From positions 9,982,001-10,046,000 of the forward strand of contig AP026540.1 in the NCBI GenBank assembly GCA_026075535.2: a stretch of DNA of 64,000 nt, in the 5' to 3' direction. Source of the DNA: Tricholoma matsutake (Eukaryota > Basidiomycota > Agaricomycetes > Agaricales > Tricholomataceae). This document shows positions 43,906 to 55,469 of the stretch, in pieces (position 1 is the stretch's first letter; the number at the start of each line of letters is the position of its first letter). The position numbers and the translations under genes are program-made. Under the pieces are notes generated by a model that was not told the DNA's origin, ran no database searches, and was given only the letters and a program-made list of their open reading frames with translations.

Positions 43906-46439
43906 CAGGGACGGTCAAATGATTCACCTCGGGGCGAGTTGGGGACAGCTGGGGCAGATGTGCAGTGAGAGGGGGACAGGGGGTGAATGGGGAGCTTCCG
44001 TGGATGTGGACGGCATCCTCAGTAGCACGGCAGGGGTGTAGGTTACAGGTGTTGGTGAGATGGCTCATCTCTGGGTGTTCTGGGGTGAGCCAAGGGGCCG
44101 GGATTATTTTGCGCATCCTACTGCGTCTAGCTGCATAATTTGTCGTTCCAGAGATAGGGCCAGTGTTCCAGAGTGTGGCAGAGCAAAGGATTCGGCCGTC
44201 ATCAACAGGCACGTCGATGATGATGTCGCAGTCATTTTGGGTTGTTCGAGACGTGGAATGGGGAGCAGGGGTACAGGCTGGGGGGACAGAGGGGTCTAGG
44301 CAGTGGTACAGTTGTCGTTGGGGATCCTGGAACCAGCAGAGCCATTCCGTCGAGCAGCAGACATGTTCTGATGAATGCATCCACGCATAGACAGCGTCCA
44401 TGTTGTTAGCATAGATGTAGGCGATGGGGGGGAAAACCAAGTGAGTCTGAGAAGGTGTGGAAACAAAAGAGAAATCCTGAATGACGGCATTAGGACTTGA
44501 ACTGCACAGGATGCTGTTCCTGATGTGAAGCGGAGGGGGCACAAGTCTGTGGTTTGGTGCGTGGGCATAGGGGTGTTGGGGGTGCAAGAGTTGTGGATGT
44601 GCCGTATACTGGGAGTTTGGGGGGGGGGTTTGACAGAGGGGTGCATCAAGTCGGCGGCGGTGATGGGGGAGGATGGGACTGGTGGCGAGGCGTGTTCATG
44701 GCTGAGTTGGGGTGAACAAGTCGGGGAACAGAGTCACAACAATACAGTCCAAAAGCAGCAATACAAGGTGAACATTACATGGAGCGCTGCTGAGTGGATC
44801 CAGGATGTCGTTGACGAGCTGGGGGGGACAGGGATGCATGTGGTGGTGCCATTAGGTGTTCTGGGGTGGTTGAGGTGGGGAGTGGTCGTCGTCCGTCGTT
44901 GATGTTGTTGTTGATGGCTGTGATGTGGCAGGGTTCAGGGCAGGGTCAGGGTGCATAACAGGGGGGTTGTGGACTGGGCTGTTGGGGGTTCTCGACAACA
45001 TAGTTATCATTGATGGGGGCTGTGTGAGTGTTGTTGGTGATGATGTGCCAGGTGATGATGATGGCAGGGGGTTGGGACAGGGACAGGAGGGTGCTCTGAG
45101 GGCTTGTAGTTATCCCAGAGCAGGGGGCAAAGTGGTGGGCATTGGAGGAGAGTTGAGGCTGGCAAAATGAGGGTGCGAGAGCTCAATGGGTCAGGCTAGG
45201 CAAATGCGACACCAGGGGCTGGGGCACGAGATGGGGAGGTGAACAGGGAGCGAGGGGGGCCAATATGGTGGGGGGGGGTCTGAGCTGAGCAGGGGTGCAT
45301 AGAAAGCGAGGCACAGGCAATAAAGAGGGGGTGTTGACAGTTGTCATCAGCATCATCAGTGACATGGCAGGGGTGTATCACACAGACGATGTCCAAATGG
45401 CGCATTTATGGGGGGTCTGGGGCGAGCTGAGTGGCTGGGACGGGGTTGGCAGTGAATGGGGGGTGTCGATGATGATGTGGCAGTGAGATGGGGTGGTTCT
45501 GGGTACAGCACGGGGGGCTGAGGATTGAGCTGGGGTGAGTGGTGCTGTTGTAGGCTTCCTGGACTGTCGTCAAGAAGGGCAAGGCTGGTGGGGTGGTTTC
45601 ATTGAGTACAGGGCATGTTCCGTTTGCAGGGTTGCAGACTGTTGCTGTGGGCTGTTGATTGTCTGGGTACCTGTCTCTGAGGTGGTAGAGGTGGTCCGGG
45701 TGCCAGAGGGGGCCCAAGCCGTCGTTTCTGGGGTGGCTGCAGCTGGTGTTGTTGCCATTGACAATGATGATGTGGTGCTGGCAGTGGCAGGCTCAGAGGG
45801 GCTGGGAACTCGGCCATGGGGCTGTGAGTGGAGTCGGCAGTGTGTGCCATCGTTTTCAAGGTTTTTGGGACTGGTTTGGGGCAAGGGAAGGGGTGGTGGT
45901 GGCAGTTGTCCAGGGTGCAAACAGGAAAAAAATTCCAACATTGTTTGACGCCAGAATGGTGTTGGACAGAGGTGGGGGCCGCAAAACGAGACACAGGGGG
46001 CTGAAAGGTGGTGGGTGAAGGTTTGGGAGTTGGCTGTGTTTATGAGAGGCCAGGCAGATTTACGTGAGGTTGGGCGCATAACTGAAAGACTGGGCACATT
46101 TACAAGAGGTCGAGCATATAAATGAAAGCCTGGGCACGTTTACAAGAGGCTGGTTGTGAGACGCGTTGTGGTGAGGAGGAAGCAAGTGGAGAGGTGCGAC
46201 ATGAGAAAATGAGGGAAGGTTCTGTCAAGAAAGGATGAGGAAAGGGTGGTGAGCATGTGTATAATTGTGAAGAGAGTTGTGGCTGCGATACACTGGTGGA
46301 AGGTGACTATTTTTGAGATCATGATGAGTGGAGGAGAACTATAACTCCTGGGAGTTGGATGTGAAAACATGGCATGTGAAGACATGGCTGGAGGGGTAGG
46401 CAATGAGGAAGTGGAGGCAGTTGGGGATGGGGATACAGA

Positions 46440-46686
46440 AGGAATGGGGTGATTTGCACTACTGGGCTGTAGGCATCGAGACCTTGCATTGGCAGAGTCA
46501 TAGAATGTGTGTTGTGATCCAGAAATCGGAGATGGCTGCATACCAGGGGCCAGGGATTGCACTAAGAGGAGACAAGAAGAGGTTGTAGATGGCCCGAAAG
46601 AGGATGTAGGTGAAGGCGACAGAAGCTGTGATGAAGACGAGGTTGGGAGAAAACCAAGAGATGGATAAGGAGATTGTAGAAGCCAT
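46440..46686 (-). pseudogene. Captured cytochrome P450 N-terminal fragment
   Basis: From ATG 46,686 (minus) the frame begins with a membrane-anchor-like stretch (FITASVAFTYILFRAIYNLF) followed by LSPLSAIPGPWYAAISDFW and ITTHIL. That is the N-terminus of a fungal P450, with the proline-rich hinge IPGPWYA. After a TGA (46,498-46,500) where Arg fits, the same frame reads LCQCK; a second frame then gives DAYSPVVQITP, matching the usual YGPVVRI block. Similarity stops there. About 80 residues of P450 are thus present, with no intron, inside the LTR element. It cannot code an enzyme. Confidence 0.75.
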
Positions 46687-46950
46687 TGTGTAATGAGAAA
46701 CCAGGATTAAGTGGGTTGGCGAGAACTGGGGGATAGAAAGAAGGAAGACTCAAATGAATTCTAGGGAGGTCCCTTGGTGCAGGGGCAGTGAGCAAGTGTT
46801 GAGTGAGCAGGTAGCTTAGTGTTGTCAAGGTACAGTGTTCAGCGTGAAAAATTAGACTGTTTTTGAAAATTCCAGGGTTGGCATGGTTTTGGGAAAAGAG
46901 CATGTGAGAGAGAATAGAGTGTTGATAGTAAGTTCATTATTAAAAAAAAG

Positions 46951-47134
46951 TGGAAGGAAGCCGGAGCTTCCAACACTCAAGGACACGAAACTATAAGGAA
47001 CTTAGTATAATTTGAGGGGGGATTCTAGAATACAGTACACAAGTATTCGAGTATAGCCTATATACTAATGGAATAACATGTGATAACAGAGTTGCATGTG
47101 ATAATGGTTTGATGATGTAAGAGGCACTCTTACA
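46951..47134. repeat. Right LTR of the 3.7-kb element
   Basis: 184 bp, same ends as the left LTR with five transitions, followed by the target duplication AATAT. Confidence 0.85.
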
Positions 47135-47139
47135 AATAT

Positions 47140-50100
47140 GTTTCATACTGACTGGCTGTAAATTTTTCTGTTTGTATGACTCATTACTTTAGAATGGAGG
47201 ACCCATTCATGCCAGGCTTTAGCCATGGCCCAATTGGACAAGTGCAAAAGAAGGAACACTGACTCCGCATCTTTCCAGTCTAGACCAGCAGGACAGAGGA
47301 GGGTGGTGAATGTATGGGTATGCCAGGGGGACTTATCCACTCCAGAACAACACCCTTCAAGCTCTTAGTATCATCTGATCTTGCACTGGATATGCCCTTT
47401 TGAATCTTTAATGGGTGAGGAAAGGTATATAGATTTGCAGAAAAATAAATGTACTAATTCTGCTATCACCATACACTCTTCATTTGAAGATTCCATGAGG
47501 CACTCCAGAAAATGGGGCACCATGCACAAGAGTTTTTGGAACACTCTATGCTCTTTTCTGGCCCTGCAATATGTAGGAATATATTAGCCAAAAAGTAGAT
47601 TAATTGAGAATGGTACTCGCTTGGGAGTGAGTGATTCTTCTACGACCTCCCCCTCCTCCACCATGTGAAGTATGCTGTTGGTCAGCAATGCTTGTATGCT
47701 GCACATTGCATGTGCTGCTCTGCCAAAATGTTGCCCATAATGAACTAAAGGATCACTGATGCGACTGAGCAGTAGCATTAGAGCATGGCATGGTGGATCT
47801 GCATGGCAAGCAAAAAATACAATTGACTCATGGCTTTTTCCTGTTCCAAAGCTTGAGGGCATTGATGCTTGTAGCATTGTCTGGAGGTGAGTTCTCATCC
47901 AGCATTGGGGATACAACAGGCCAGGCACCAAAGAAGGAGATGGGGCTCAAGGTTGCTTGCTGCACCACCTTTTAATGACCTCACTGACTCAGAGTCAGTC
48001 AATCTGAGTCATGGTGAGGAGTAATGATGACTCATTCAAAGCCTAGTGGCCTATAAATGCCTGGTCAATTCAACCAACAAAGTCTCAACACCAAGTGTTG
48101 AATTGAGCGCCTCACCTTTTTCAAGCTCTGGTTCCTTTCTTTATGCCTGGGCATCCACAGGTGCTGACCATGACCGCCGTCCTGATGTACTGGCAGATAT
48201 TGCTCTACAAGATATACAATTTGACAGATGTTGTCTGGTCTCTCAATCTGGCTACACTGAATCTGACCACATGGCACTGGTGCATAGCTTAGAACCTTGC
48301 AGCTGCATCTCTGATGGTTGTATAAAGGCCCATCCATGCAAGGAAGTGCATGGCACTGAGCGCACTGCATGAATATTGCGAATACCACCAATTCCTTGGG
48401 CCCAGCTGCCTGTGTCTGTTGTTTCAATGAGTTTGCAAAGAGCTGGTCTTCACAGAAGTGGCCATATACATACTGGTCTTTGGATGCTACACATGGGAAT
48501 ATGTGGCAGAATGTGCGAGCAGCCAATGTGGATACCTAGGTCAGCCTTCACCTTTACCTAAGAAAGCAGTAAGCGTTTACAGCAATCCAGTGCCATTACA
48601 GAGGGTTTATCAGGTGGCTAACATTCCAGTGCAGGAGTTTCCACCTCGAGGTAAGTTGGGAGGCATCCCAAGAGCTCAAAGTACTGACCACACATTATGA
48701 AGGAAGTGATGCATTGTGCCCTCCACAAGTCCTACATCACTGGGAATTAGAGTGTATGCCAAGGCCATTGAAGTGGACCTATGCACAAGCAAGTAAGTGA
48801 AGGGTAATCCCGAAACATTTGAGCTAACCCTAGTTGTAGGTCTAACCAAAGTGCCCCATCCCACTGGATACATGGATCTTGGTTATCAAACCAACTGGCA
48901 CAAATTCTCAAAGCTCAAATCCATGGATAGGCCTGGGCTAACTGAGGTTGAATTCTTTGGCCTGTTTGCGAAGTGCAACTCATGCATGCTCATCACAATG
49001 CACCAAGCATTCAATAGCCATCACTGCAACCTGCAGGAGGAAGATGATTCAGAGCTAACTGGCTGAGAGTGAAGAAGGCAGCATGGATAAACCAACCATC
49101 ATTTAGACTTTTCATTTCAATCACTTTGTGTATATACCCTTCTAGATTTCAAATCAACCATGTTGCTTGGCCCTGCTATGTGTCAACCATTTACCCTGTC
49201 AGTGCAGCGAGGATGATCCTGAAAATAAGCAGCTCAGAAGCCCATCAATAAATGGAACCAAAAAATTATAAACACGCACTCCACAAAGTCTTAGGACTTC
49301 ATTCCTCGAGACATGGAATAAGGGTAAAATAATGCTTAGAGCAAGGGCACTTCCTAACATGCTTCAAAGCTGGATATAATTAGATTTTTGAATACTAGTT
49401 TTCAACTATAATTAATGCCATATCTGGGCTTGACTGCTACATATATGAGACGGGAGCTGGGGGATGTACACATGTGACACATTTGAGTGGCATATAACTT
49501 ATGGAGCAACAAATTATATAGGCAGCCGCATAGGTGGGCCAAAGTAAGAAGGGGATGCAAATTGCTCAAAAATTGAGGGACGAAAAGCCAAACTCAGGAT
49601 ATGGGGTGATGAATAGGCTGTCAAGTAGAGGGGCAGTTGCCCAACTGTTTGCCTGCATGTGCCTGGGCCGGGGTATATTAGCAAGCTGCATTGGATGTAA
49701 GAGATATGAATACCTTTTGGATAGCTGAATGGACTTTGGGATTAACTGAGCTAGAAAATGTGTCAGCTTTGATTGCCTGCCGCCACACGGCTATGCATCG
49801 CTTGCGCCAATTTCCCAGGCTCAAGTAAAAGATGGGCATTGCATAGCTGATAGGGCAGGGTAAGAAGGAGGCTCTCACCTTGGGGGGCCATCCGACATGT
49901 TGAGAGGCTTATCATTGCCACTACATCAAGCCAACACCATACTCCGAACACTGAACTCCATCAGACTGAGATTGGTGCATACCTCAATATGCCTGGTATG
50001 AAGGCGCTCAGTGGTAAACCCATCACAAACTCAAGTACCGCCACCAAATCGAAACCTCAGTAAATTGTCAAGGCATGGCAGTCATTTGGATAAGTGGCTA

Positions 50101-51165
50101 CCGGCAATGAGAATGGCAAGAGAGGCAAGACTAGGCAAGGGCTTACCAATGGAACTTGCGGATGGGGTGTCGAAGGTTGCTCAATCTAGAGGGGAAGGGG
50201 CTTGATTCCAAAATTAAGTGATGAAAAGCTGGTCCAAAATCCAAGGTGGTGAATGCCAGACCTCGAGGTTCCCCGAAGGAGGCGCGTCTGCCAAACAGTT
50301 TGCCTGGGTACCTCTGGAGCAAAGTACTTCAGCCAACCATGTTGGATATAGGAAATATTAACACCATTGTATAGGTGAATGGACTTCGGAATGAACTAAA
50401 GTAGAAAACACATCAGTTCTCAACCTTTTATCAGCTGCCACCCTACGCACTGGAGATGTGCCGAGTGTCTCCCTCGCTGAAGGCGTGGAATGCGATGGTA
50501 TAGCAAGCTTAGCTACTAACATGTGACTAGCTATGGGTATATCTACTAGATCACATGACCACCCTGGAGTGGGCATCCCTGACCACTCCAGCACTGCCTG
50601 CACCAATTTCACGGGCATGGGTAATGGACAGGCATTGTGTAGCTGATAGGGTAAGTAAAGGGGATCTCACCTCAAGGGAACATCTGACACTTGAATAACC
50701 TGAAACTCCTGTAAAGGACAGTAGGGTGAGCTGCTGATAGGTTCAAGGGGCCAGCAGTGACTGAGTCCAAATGTAGGGTTGAGTGATGAAAAGTCAGACA
50801 CAACTGGGCAGGTGACAGAAAGTCAGACCTGCAGGACGAGGAAATAGTAGGAGCAGTAACCCAAGCAGAAATGAGGAAGGACAAAAGGGAAAACTTGAAC
50901 AAGAAGTTTTGCTCAAGCACTGCCACTTCAACTTCAACTTGAAGTTCTCATGACTTGTTGGAATTGCACATGACATGAAGATGTAAACATGTCCTAACAA
51001 TGCAGTCATGGTTGCATCCACTTGGACAATCTCACACTCTTATTGAATTCATTGTAGATGCTACTAGCAGAAAGCAAAATATAATATATTACTGAGCAGG
51101 TGAAATGGTCCAATTGTTAATTCTAGTGTTGCTTGCAGGTTTACTTGAATGTGACAGCTACTAAG
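47140..51165. other. Degenerate repeat-rich DNA, no intact gene
   Basis: Many short frames on both strands; none forms a believable splice chain. A plus-strand frame at 48,797-49,066 has FFGLFAKCNSCMLITMHQAF followed by His-His-Cys, resembling a short Cys/His zinc-binding tail found in repeat-associated proteins. Blocks at about 49,760-49,900 and 50,400-50,840 resemble each other and a third block at 54,190-54,370 (gctgatagggYaRg, atctgacacttg, gctgctgataggtt), so they are decayed copies of one repeat. Confidence 0.45.
50783..50838. repeat. Dispersed repeat, copy 1 (double agtcagac motif)
   Basis: gatgaaaagtcagacacaac ... aggtgacagaaagtcagacc; the same doubled motif occurs at 54,314-54,367 and 59,985-60,035. 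Confidence 0.6.
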
Positions 51166-54096
51166 TTATCTCTGTTGTGCCATTGCATGCAACTGATCCA
51201 TAGTAGAAAACAAGGAAAGACCAAAATCCTTACGTGCTGCCCTACAAACCTCTTCTTCCACATGCTCAGCCACTGACAATCCCTTAGCATACCTCTCCTC
51301 CTTTTGAAACCCATGCTCAACCCATCTGTATAGACCACCGGCCGCATACTGTGTGAAGGAGTACCAAATCTCATGGGGTTGGATGAGGAGGTTCGAGTGG
51401 CTAATGACAGCTGAGGGAATGATGATAGATGCACCCAGAGGGAACTCAATAACAATGCCACACTCCCATAGGACGAGGTGGCCACCACATGTTGAATCAA
51501 ACTTTCTGACATTGGTTATAATTAGTGCTTAAAAGTCCAGTCCAGTCCCAGTTTTTACCCTCCTTGAGGGAGAACTAGGACTGAGACCGGTTCTTATATT
51601 TCATGTAAACTATGAAAACTGAACTGGACCCTACAGGGCTGGTCTGTATTGGTTACATATCAGTTCATAGACTGGTTTTGACCGGTCTACAGACTATATA
51701 CTATTACATTTGATACAAAACACTAATAAAACAAAACAAGAAAAAAAAAAGAAAAAAAAAGAAACCACCCACAAGCAGTGGCTCACAAGGCTGGATGTGG
51801 GTGCTGGGGAAGGCTGGTTAATACAGAAAGGAAAGATAACGGCCCCCTCCATCTCGTGCTTTGAGCGAGGAAGTGGGCTGCTGCTCTCATTGTCATTGTT
51901 GTCCCCATTGCGGCTGTTGTTGTTATTGTTGTTGTTGTCCCTGTTGTGGCTGCCAGGTGTTGTTGTTGTCATCCCCAGCCGATGTTTGTCTTCATCATCC
52001 CCTCATTCAGTCACAGTACCTCATCCCTTGTGCATTTGCCATTTGACACCGGTTTGTTGCCCGTCATTGTCATCTTGCATTTGTCATTAGTCAGTTAGCA
52101 CCCATGATCCACCTCACGAGCAGTGGCTCATGAGGCTGGACATGGGCACTGAATCCCTGCATGTCATTAGTGACATGGCAACATCGGGGTGATATGGGAC
52201 ATACCTGGACTTGGTGTTGTTGGCAAAGTAGCACCCACAATCCACCCCACAAGTAGTGGCTCGTGAGGCTGGAAGTGGGTGTTGTCAGTGTTAGAATATA
52301 CATAAAATCTAAGAAAGAAACAAGATATTAGTTAATTACAAATGAAAGTAAAGATTAAAAGAGTACTTACCTGGGGCACAAACAATGACAGATGTTGTTT
52401 GTGCCCCAGTTGTGGACGAGGCCATTGTTGTTGTGGGGGTGGGAGAGAAACCGAGTCACAAAACACATTGTGGCTTGTGGCAATACAGTACAAATAAGTA
52501 TAAACATATAAACGAAACATGTAAATGCATCAAAAATGTGTAAACAAAAGTGCATGTGACCATGCAAACAGATGGAAATGGTCAGTGCTATTTAAACAAC
52601 TTACATTTCCCTCTTTTCATTTGGGCATGCCCCAAGTTGTACACATATATAATATAATAATTATATGTATGCATACTTTTGTTACCATCTAAGTTAAGGA
52701 CCGTGAGTTCGGTCCTGAACCGGTCTACACCGGTTCGCGACGGTTATATTAAGTAGTCACAAGAATAAGAACCGAGGACCAAACTGCTTCAGGAACTGGT
52801 TGAACCGGGACTGATGGTCCTCTAGGACCGGTTACAATTTTGGTTCAGTCCAGTCTGGTCCTCGGTTCTTGGGACTGGACCTTTAAGCACTAGTTATAAT
52901 ACAGACTCTGAAGGCAATGTTCACCCAATCTGTATGCTGATAGCACCAGGTCGCTGGGCCAAAGTTGAAGGAAACTGCCACCCAGGTGCTGTCCAGAAAT
53001 ATGCGCTCCAGGCCTTCATCCTGCTCATACAGTGCTCCAAGGGTTTCAAGGTAATATTTATAAAGCTTCAGGAACCAAGTTGCAAATGCCCATTTGCAAA
53101 TTTGGAGATGCAGACAAAGGAAAGGTGGCTGAGGAGTTTTCATAAAACTCTGTGATTCACTCGGTTGTGGATGAGGTTACCTGGGATCACTTGTCCACCA
53201 CCAAACGATACACCAGCTGCCAGGGCTGGAAAAGGCCCACAGCAATGATCCAAGTCCTTAGAATCAAAGGAACATTGCTCCCTGGTTTCCTTCATCTACC
53301 TCTCCACATCCTCCATTGCCTTCGACCATTTTTGCTCCTCTGGCTGGCCATTGTCATTTGGTTGCCCAATGCCCACACAGAAAATCCAGCCGGCGTGATC
53401 CTTGATGGGGATTGATTTTCTGTCAAATTCAAGTTCCAGCTATGAGGATTGACACAAAATTAACTTAGCTTACCGGCCATCCCACTTTTGCAACTTGAAT
53501 TTGAAGTGCGAGTTCTCCCCAACCAGATCGTCCAACCCATATGTGGTCTTATCCTTCAACTCCTCAGTGTCGCATAGACCTATGTACCCAGGGGCTGAGA
53601 TGGATATATCCATGAGATCAAGCTTTGCATCAATGGCATTCCAGTTTGAGTCATGCAATTTCTGATGGGTGGTGGCATGAACTTCATAAGGATGTACTCC
53701 TGTCTTGCGCTCCTTCCGTTGCTCAGCCCTTTCGTGCTTCCACTTTGCATGGCTCCATTTCTTGTTGCTGCCATACTTCTTATCTGTGTTTTCCACCTTG
53801 CCCAGCTGACCAGCTGAGGCTGAAGCAGTTTCCCCTGCCGCTGACCGGGTTGGATCCGGGGGGAAAGGTGGGTGATTGTGGTCCTTTAAAGAAGTCAATT
53901 TCTGAGTAGGTGAGGGAGGCGGAGTAGGCTCCAGTGTGGTAGGGGGAGAATCACTAAACAGGCCACATCCTATTTTCCCGCTGTCTAGATAGCCAAACAT
54001 CTCCTTCATTTCGATACTTAATGCAATTGCTGACTCAAAATTGAATGATGCATAGTGGGCACTAATGGGGGTGGGCCAAGGTTTGTCCTGTGCCAA
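51166..54096 (-). pseudogene. TET/JBP-like 2OG-Fe(II) dioxygenase, split by a hAT element
   Basis: The minus-strand segments 54,096-52,893 and 51,522-51,166 form one protein of the TET/JBP-like oxygenase group expanded in Agaricomycetes; TET/JBP enzymes oxidise 5-methylcytosine or thymine in DNA. After a variable N-terminus come FPALAAGVSFGGGQVIPGN, NFGPATWCYQHTDWVN with the iron-binding HxD, then across the insertion GGHLVLWECGIVIEFPLGAS, HSNLL with the distal His, and SFTQYAAGGLYRWVEHGF. The 2OG-binding Arg expected two residues before SFTQY reads Trp, and an Arg-Arg pair before G-x-F-P-A-L reads Cys-Cys. A TAG interrupts the frame near 53,300, and I could not join the first exon in frame. 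It is dead even without the insertion. Confidence 0.78.
51523..52892. mobile_element. hAT-like non-autonomous element, copy 2
   Basis: 1,370 bp with the same TIRs as copy 1 (tagtgcttaaaagtcc... / ...ggacctttaagcacta). It is flanked by a perfect 8-bp target duplication GTTATAAT (51,515-51,522 and 52,893-52,900). It carries about 113 bp that copy 1 lacks (around 52,075-52,185). It sits inside the TET/JBP-like gene; removing it with one duplication copy restores the reading frame. Confidence 0.9.
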
Positions 54097-54313
54097 GGTA
54101 TTTCAGCCAACTTTCTCTCTGATGTAAAAAATAATATTCATTCATATTTTTTTCCATCTGAATGCATTTCGGGGTCAACTGAAGTAGAAAACATGGCAAA
54201 GGGGACTTCACCTCGAGCAGCCATCTGACACTTGGATGGGTTGAAATTGCTGTAAAGGGCTTTAGGGCTCTGAGCTGCTGATAGGTTTAAGGTGTTCAAG
54301 GTCCTTAGGCTAT

Positions 54314-54367
54314 GAGTGACAAAAAGTCAGACTCAATAAAGGCAGGTGACAAAAAGGTCAGACCTGC
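54314..54367. repeat. Dispersed repeat, copy 2 (double agtcagac motif)
   Basis: gagtgacaaaaagtcagact ... aggtgacaaaaaggtcagac; one of three copies in this window. Confidence 0.6.
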
Positions 54368-54397
54368 ATTTCGCTACCACTGGCAGGAAAGTACTAA

Positions 54398-54958
54398 GGC
54401 CCCTTTTGGGAACTTGAGTAGGGTAGAAGTAGGGCTAGGTAGAATTACAAAAGCTTACAAAGGGTTGTAACTTGGTAGGATTTATGTCACATGTGTACTT
54501 TGATCAATTTGAATTCTGATCATGATAACCTAATGCCCAATTGGAATGTTGGGGTTTGAACCACCGTACAGGTTGAAGACTGTTGTTGCTGTCATCCATG
54601 ATGATGACCTAAAGAGTAAACCCTTTCTGAATGTTGCAACTTGTTATTATTGTACAATATATATGCATAATAATGTATAAAATGAGAAAAATAAAGTTTC
54701 ACATTGAATTTTTAAGTTTATCAGTGGTCGGCATCACGACTTCTTGCAGCGGTGTTGTCGACAACGATGATGCCCAAAGTTGTCAGGTGGTGCCAAGGAA
54801 TGTTGTTGAAGCTCCAACATCAATTCCAGTTCCCAGTTAGGTAACCAATTTGATATCTATCTTATTTTGTGATGACTTTGTGACTAGCCAACATGAATAA
54901 CAGCCGAGTTACTCTAACCCAGCCTACTCCTACTCTACTCATGTTCCCAAAAGGGGCC
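54398..54958. mobile_element. Tourist-like (PIF/Harbinger) MITE
   Basis: 561 bp with inverted repeats ggccccttttgggaacttga / ggccccttttgggaacatga, extending about 45 bp with decay. It is flanked by TAA on both sides (54,395-54,397 and 54,959-54,961). A 3-bp TAA target and a GGCC-YTTTTGGG-type end are typical of PIF/Harbinger MITEs. No coding capacity. Confidence 0.78.
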
Positions 54959-54961
54959 TAA

Positions 54962-55469
54962 GGAGAGAACAGATAGGCTTACTATACAATTAGTAAGCAG
55001 AGGGAGGAAATGGTCATGGTCATGGTGAGTGTCTGAACAAGTTATGTAATACTACTAGTAGCCAAAATTTGGCAGGTGGGAACATTATTTCTCAGCAGTT
55101 GCAAACAGAATAGTAAGGGCTTAATAATCTAGTATTGTTCCTGACGTCCTAAGGCAGCTGTTCACTGTGCTCACTGCATGGTAACTGGACTGGGGGGGGG
55201 GTTAAGTTGGAGGTAAAAGATCAGAACAAATTACCCTCCCGAACTTCTGGAGCCAAGATCCCCTATAGTAGTGGAGCCTGAGATATCTCCATCTGATTAT
55301 GAATATGAGCTCAGCTGCCTCAGAAGTTGACTGAGTCTGAGTCTGTTCAAGTTGGTGTACTAGTACCAGCCTAGTTTTTGGAGACAGATGTAATATTGTG
55401 ATGTTCTAAATGTCCTAACTGAGTAGATACAGAAGTCCACTTTCACAGTCAAGGATAAAATGATGACAG
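54962..55469. other. Unassigned DNA
   Basis: No gene seen; contains a run of ten Gs near 55,192. Probably the 3' flank of the JmjC pseudogene. Confidence 0.4.

Larger units (their letters stand above)
43400..47134. mobile_element. LTR retroelement, 3.7 kb, non-autonomous
   Basis: Two 184-bp direct repeats (43,400-43,583 and 46,951-47,134) start TGGAAGG and end TTACA, and differ at five positions, all transitions. The element is flanked by a perfect 5-bp target duplication AATAT (43,395-43,399 and 47,135-47,139). The 3.4-kb interior has no gag or pol that I recognise. The plus strand of the interior is very rich in G and T. A cytochrome P450 fragment lies on the minus strand near the right LTR. 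The longest frames (43,625-44,587 minus; 45,570-46,097 minus) are Pro/His-rich without motifs. Sense strand is uncertain: a purine tract aaaaaaaag precedes the right LTR, but ggagtatgagagag (minus) precedes the left one. Confidence 0.85.

Noticed and set aside
43625..44587. 320-residue minus frame in the LTR element as a gene
   Set aside because: Pro/His/Ser low-complexity translation of a G-rich minisatellite region; no motif, no splice support, and it overlaps the LTR interior.
54398..54958. hAT-type element
   Set aside because: The flanking duplication is 3 bp (TAA), not 8 bp, and the ends are GGCCCC-type, so PIF/Harbinger fits better.
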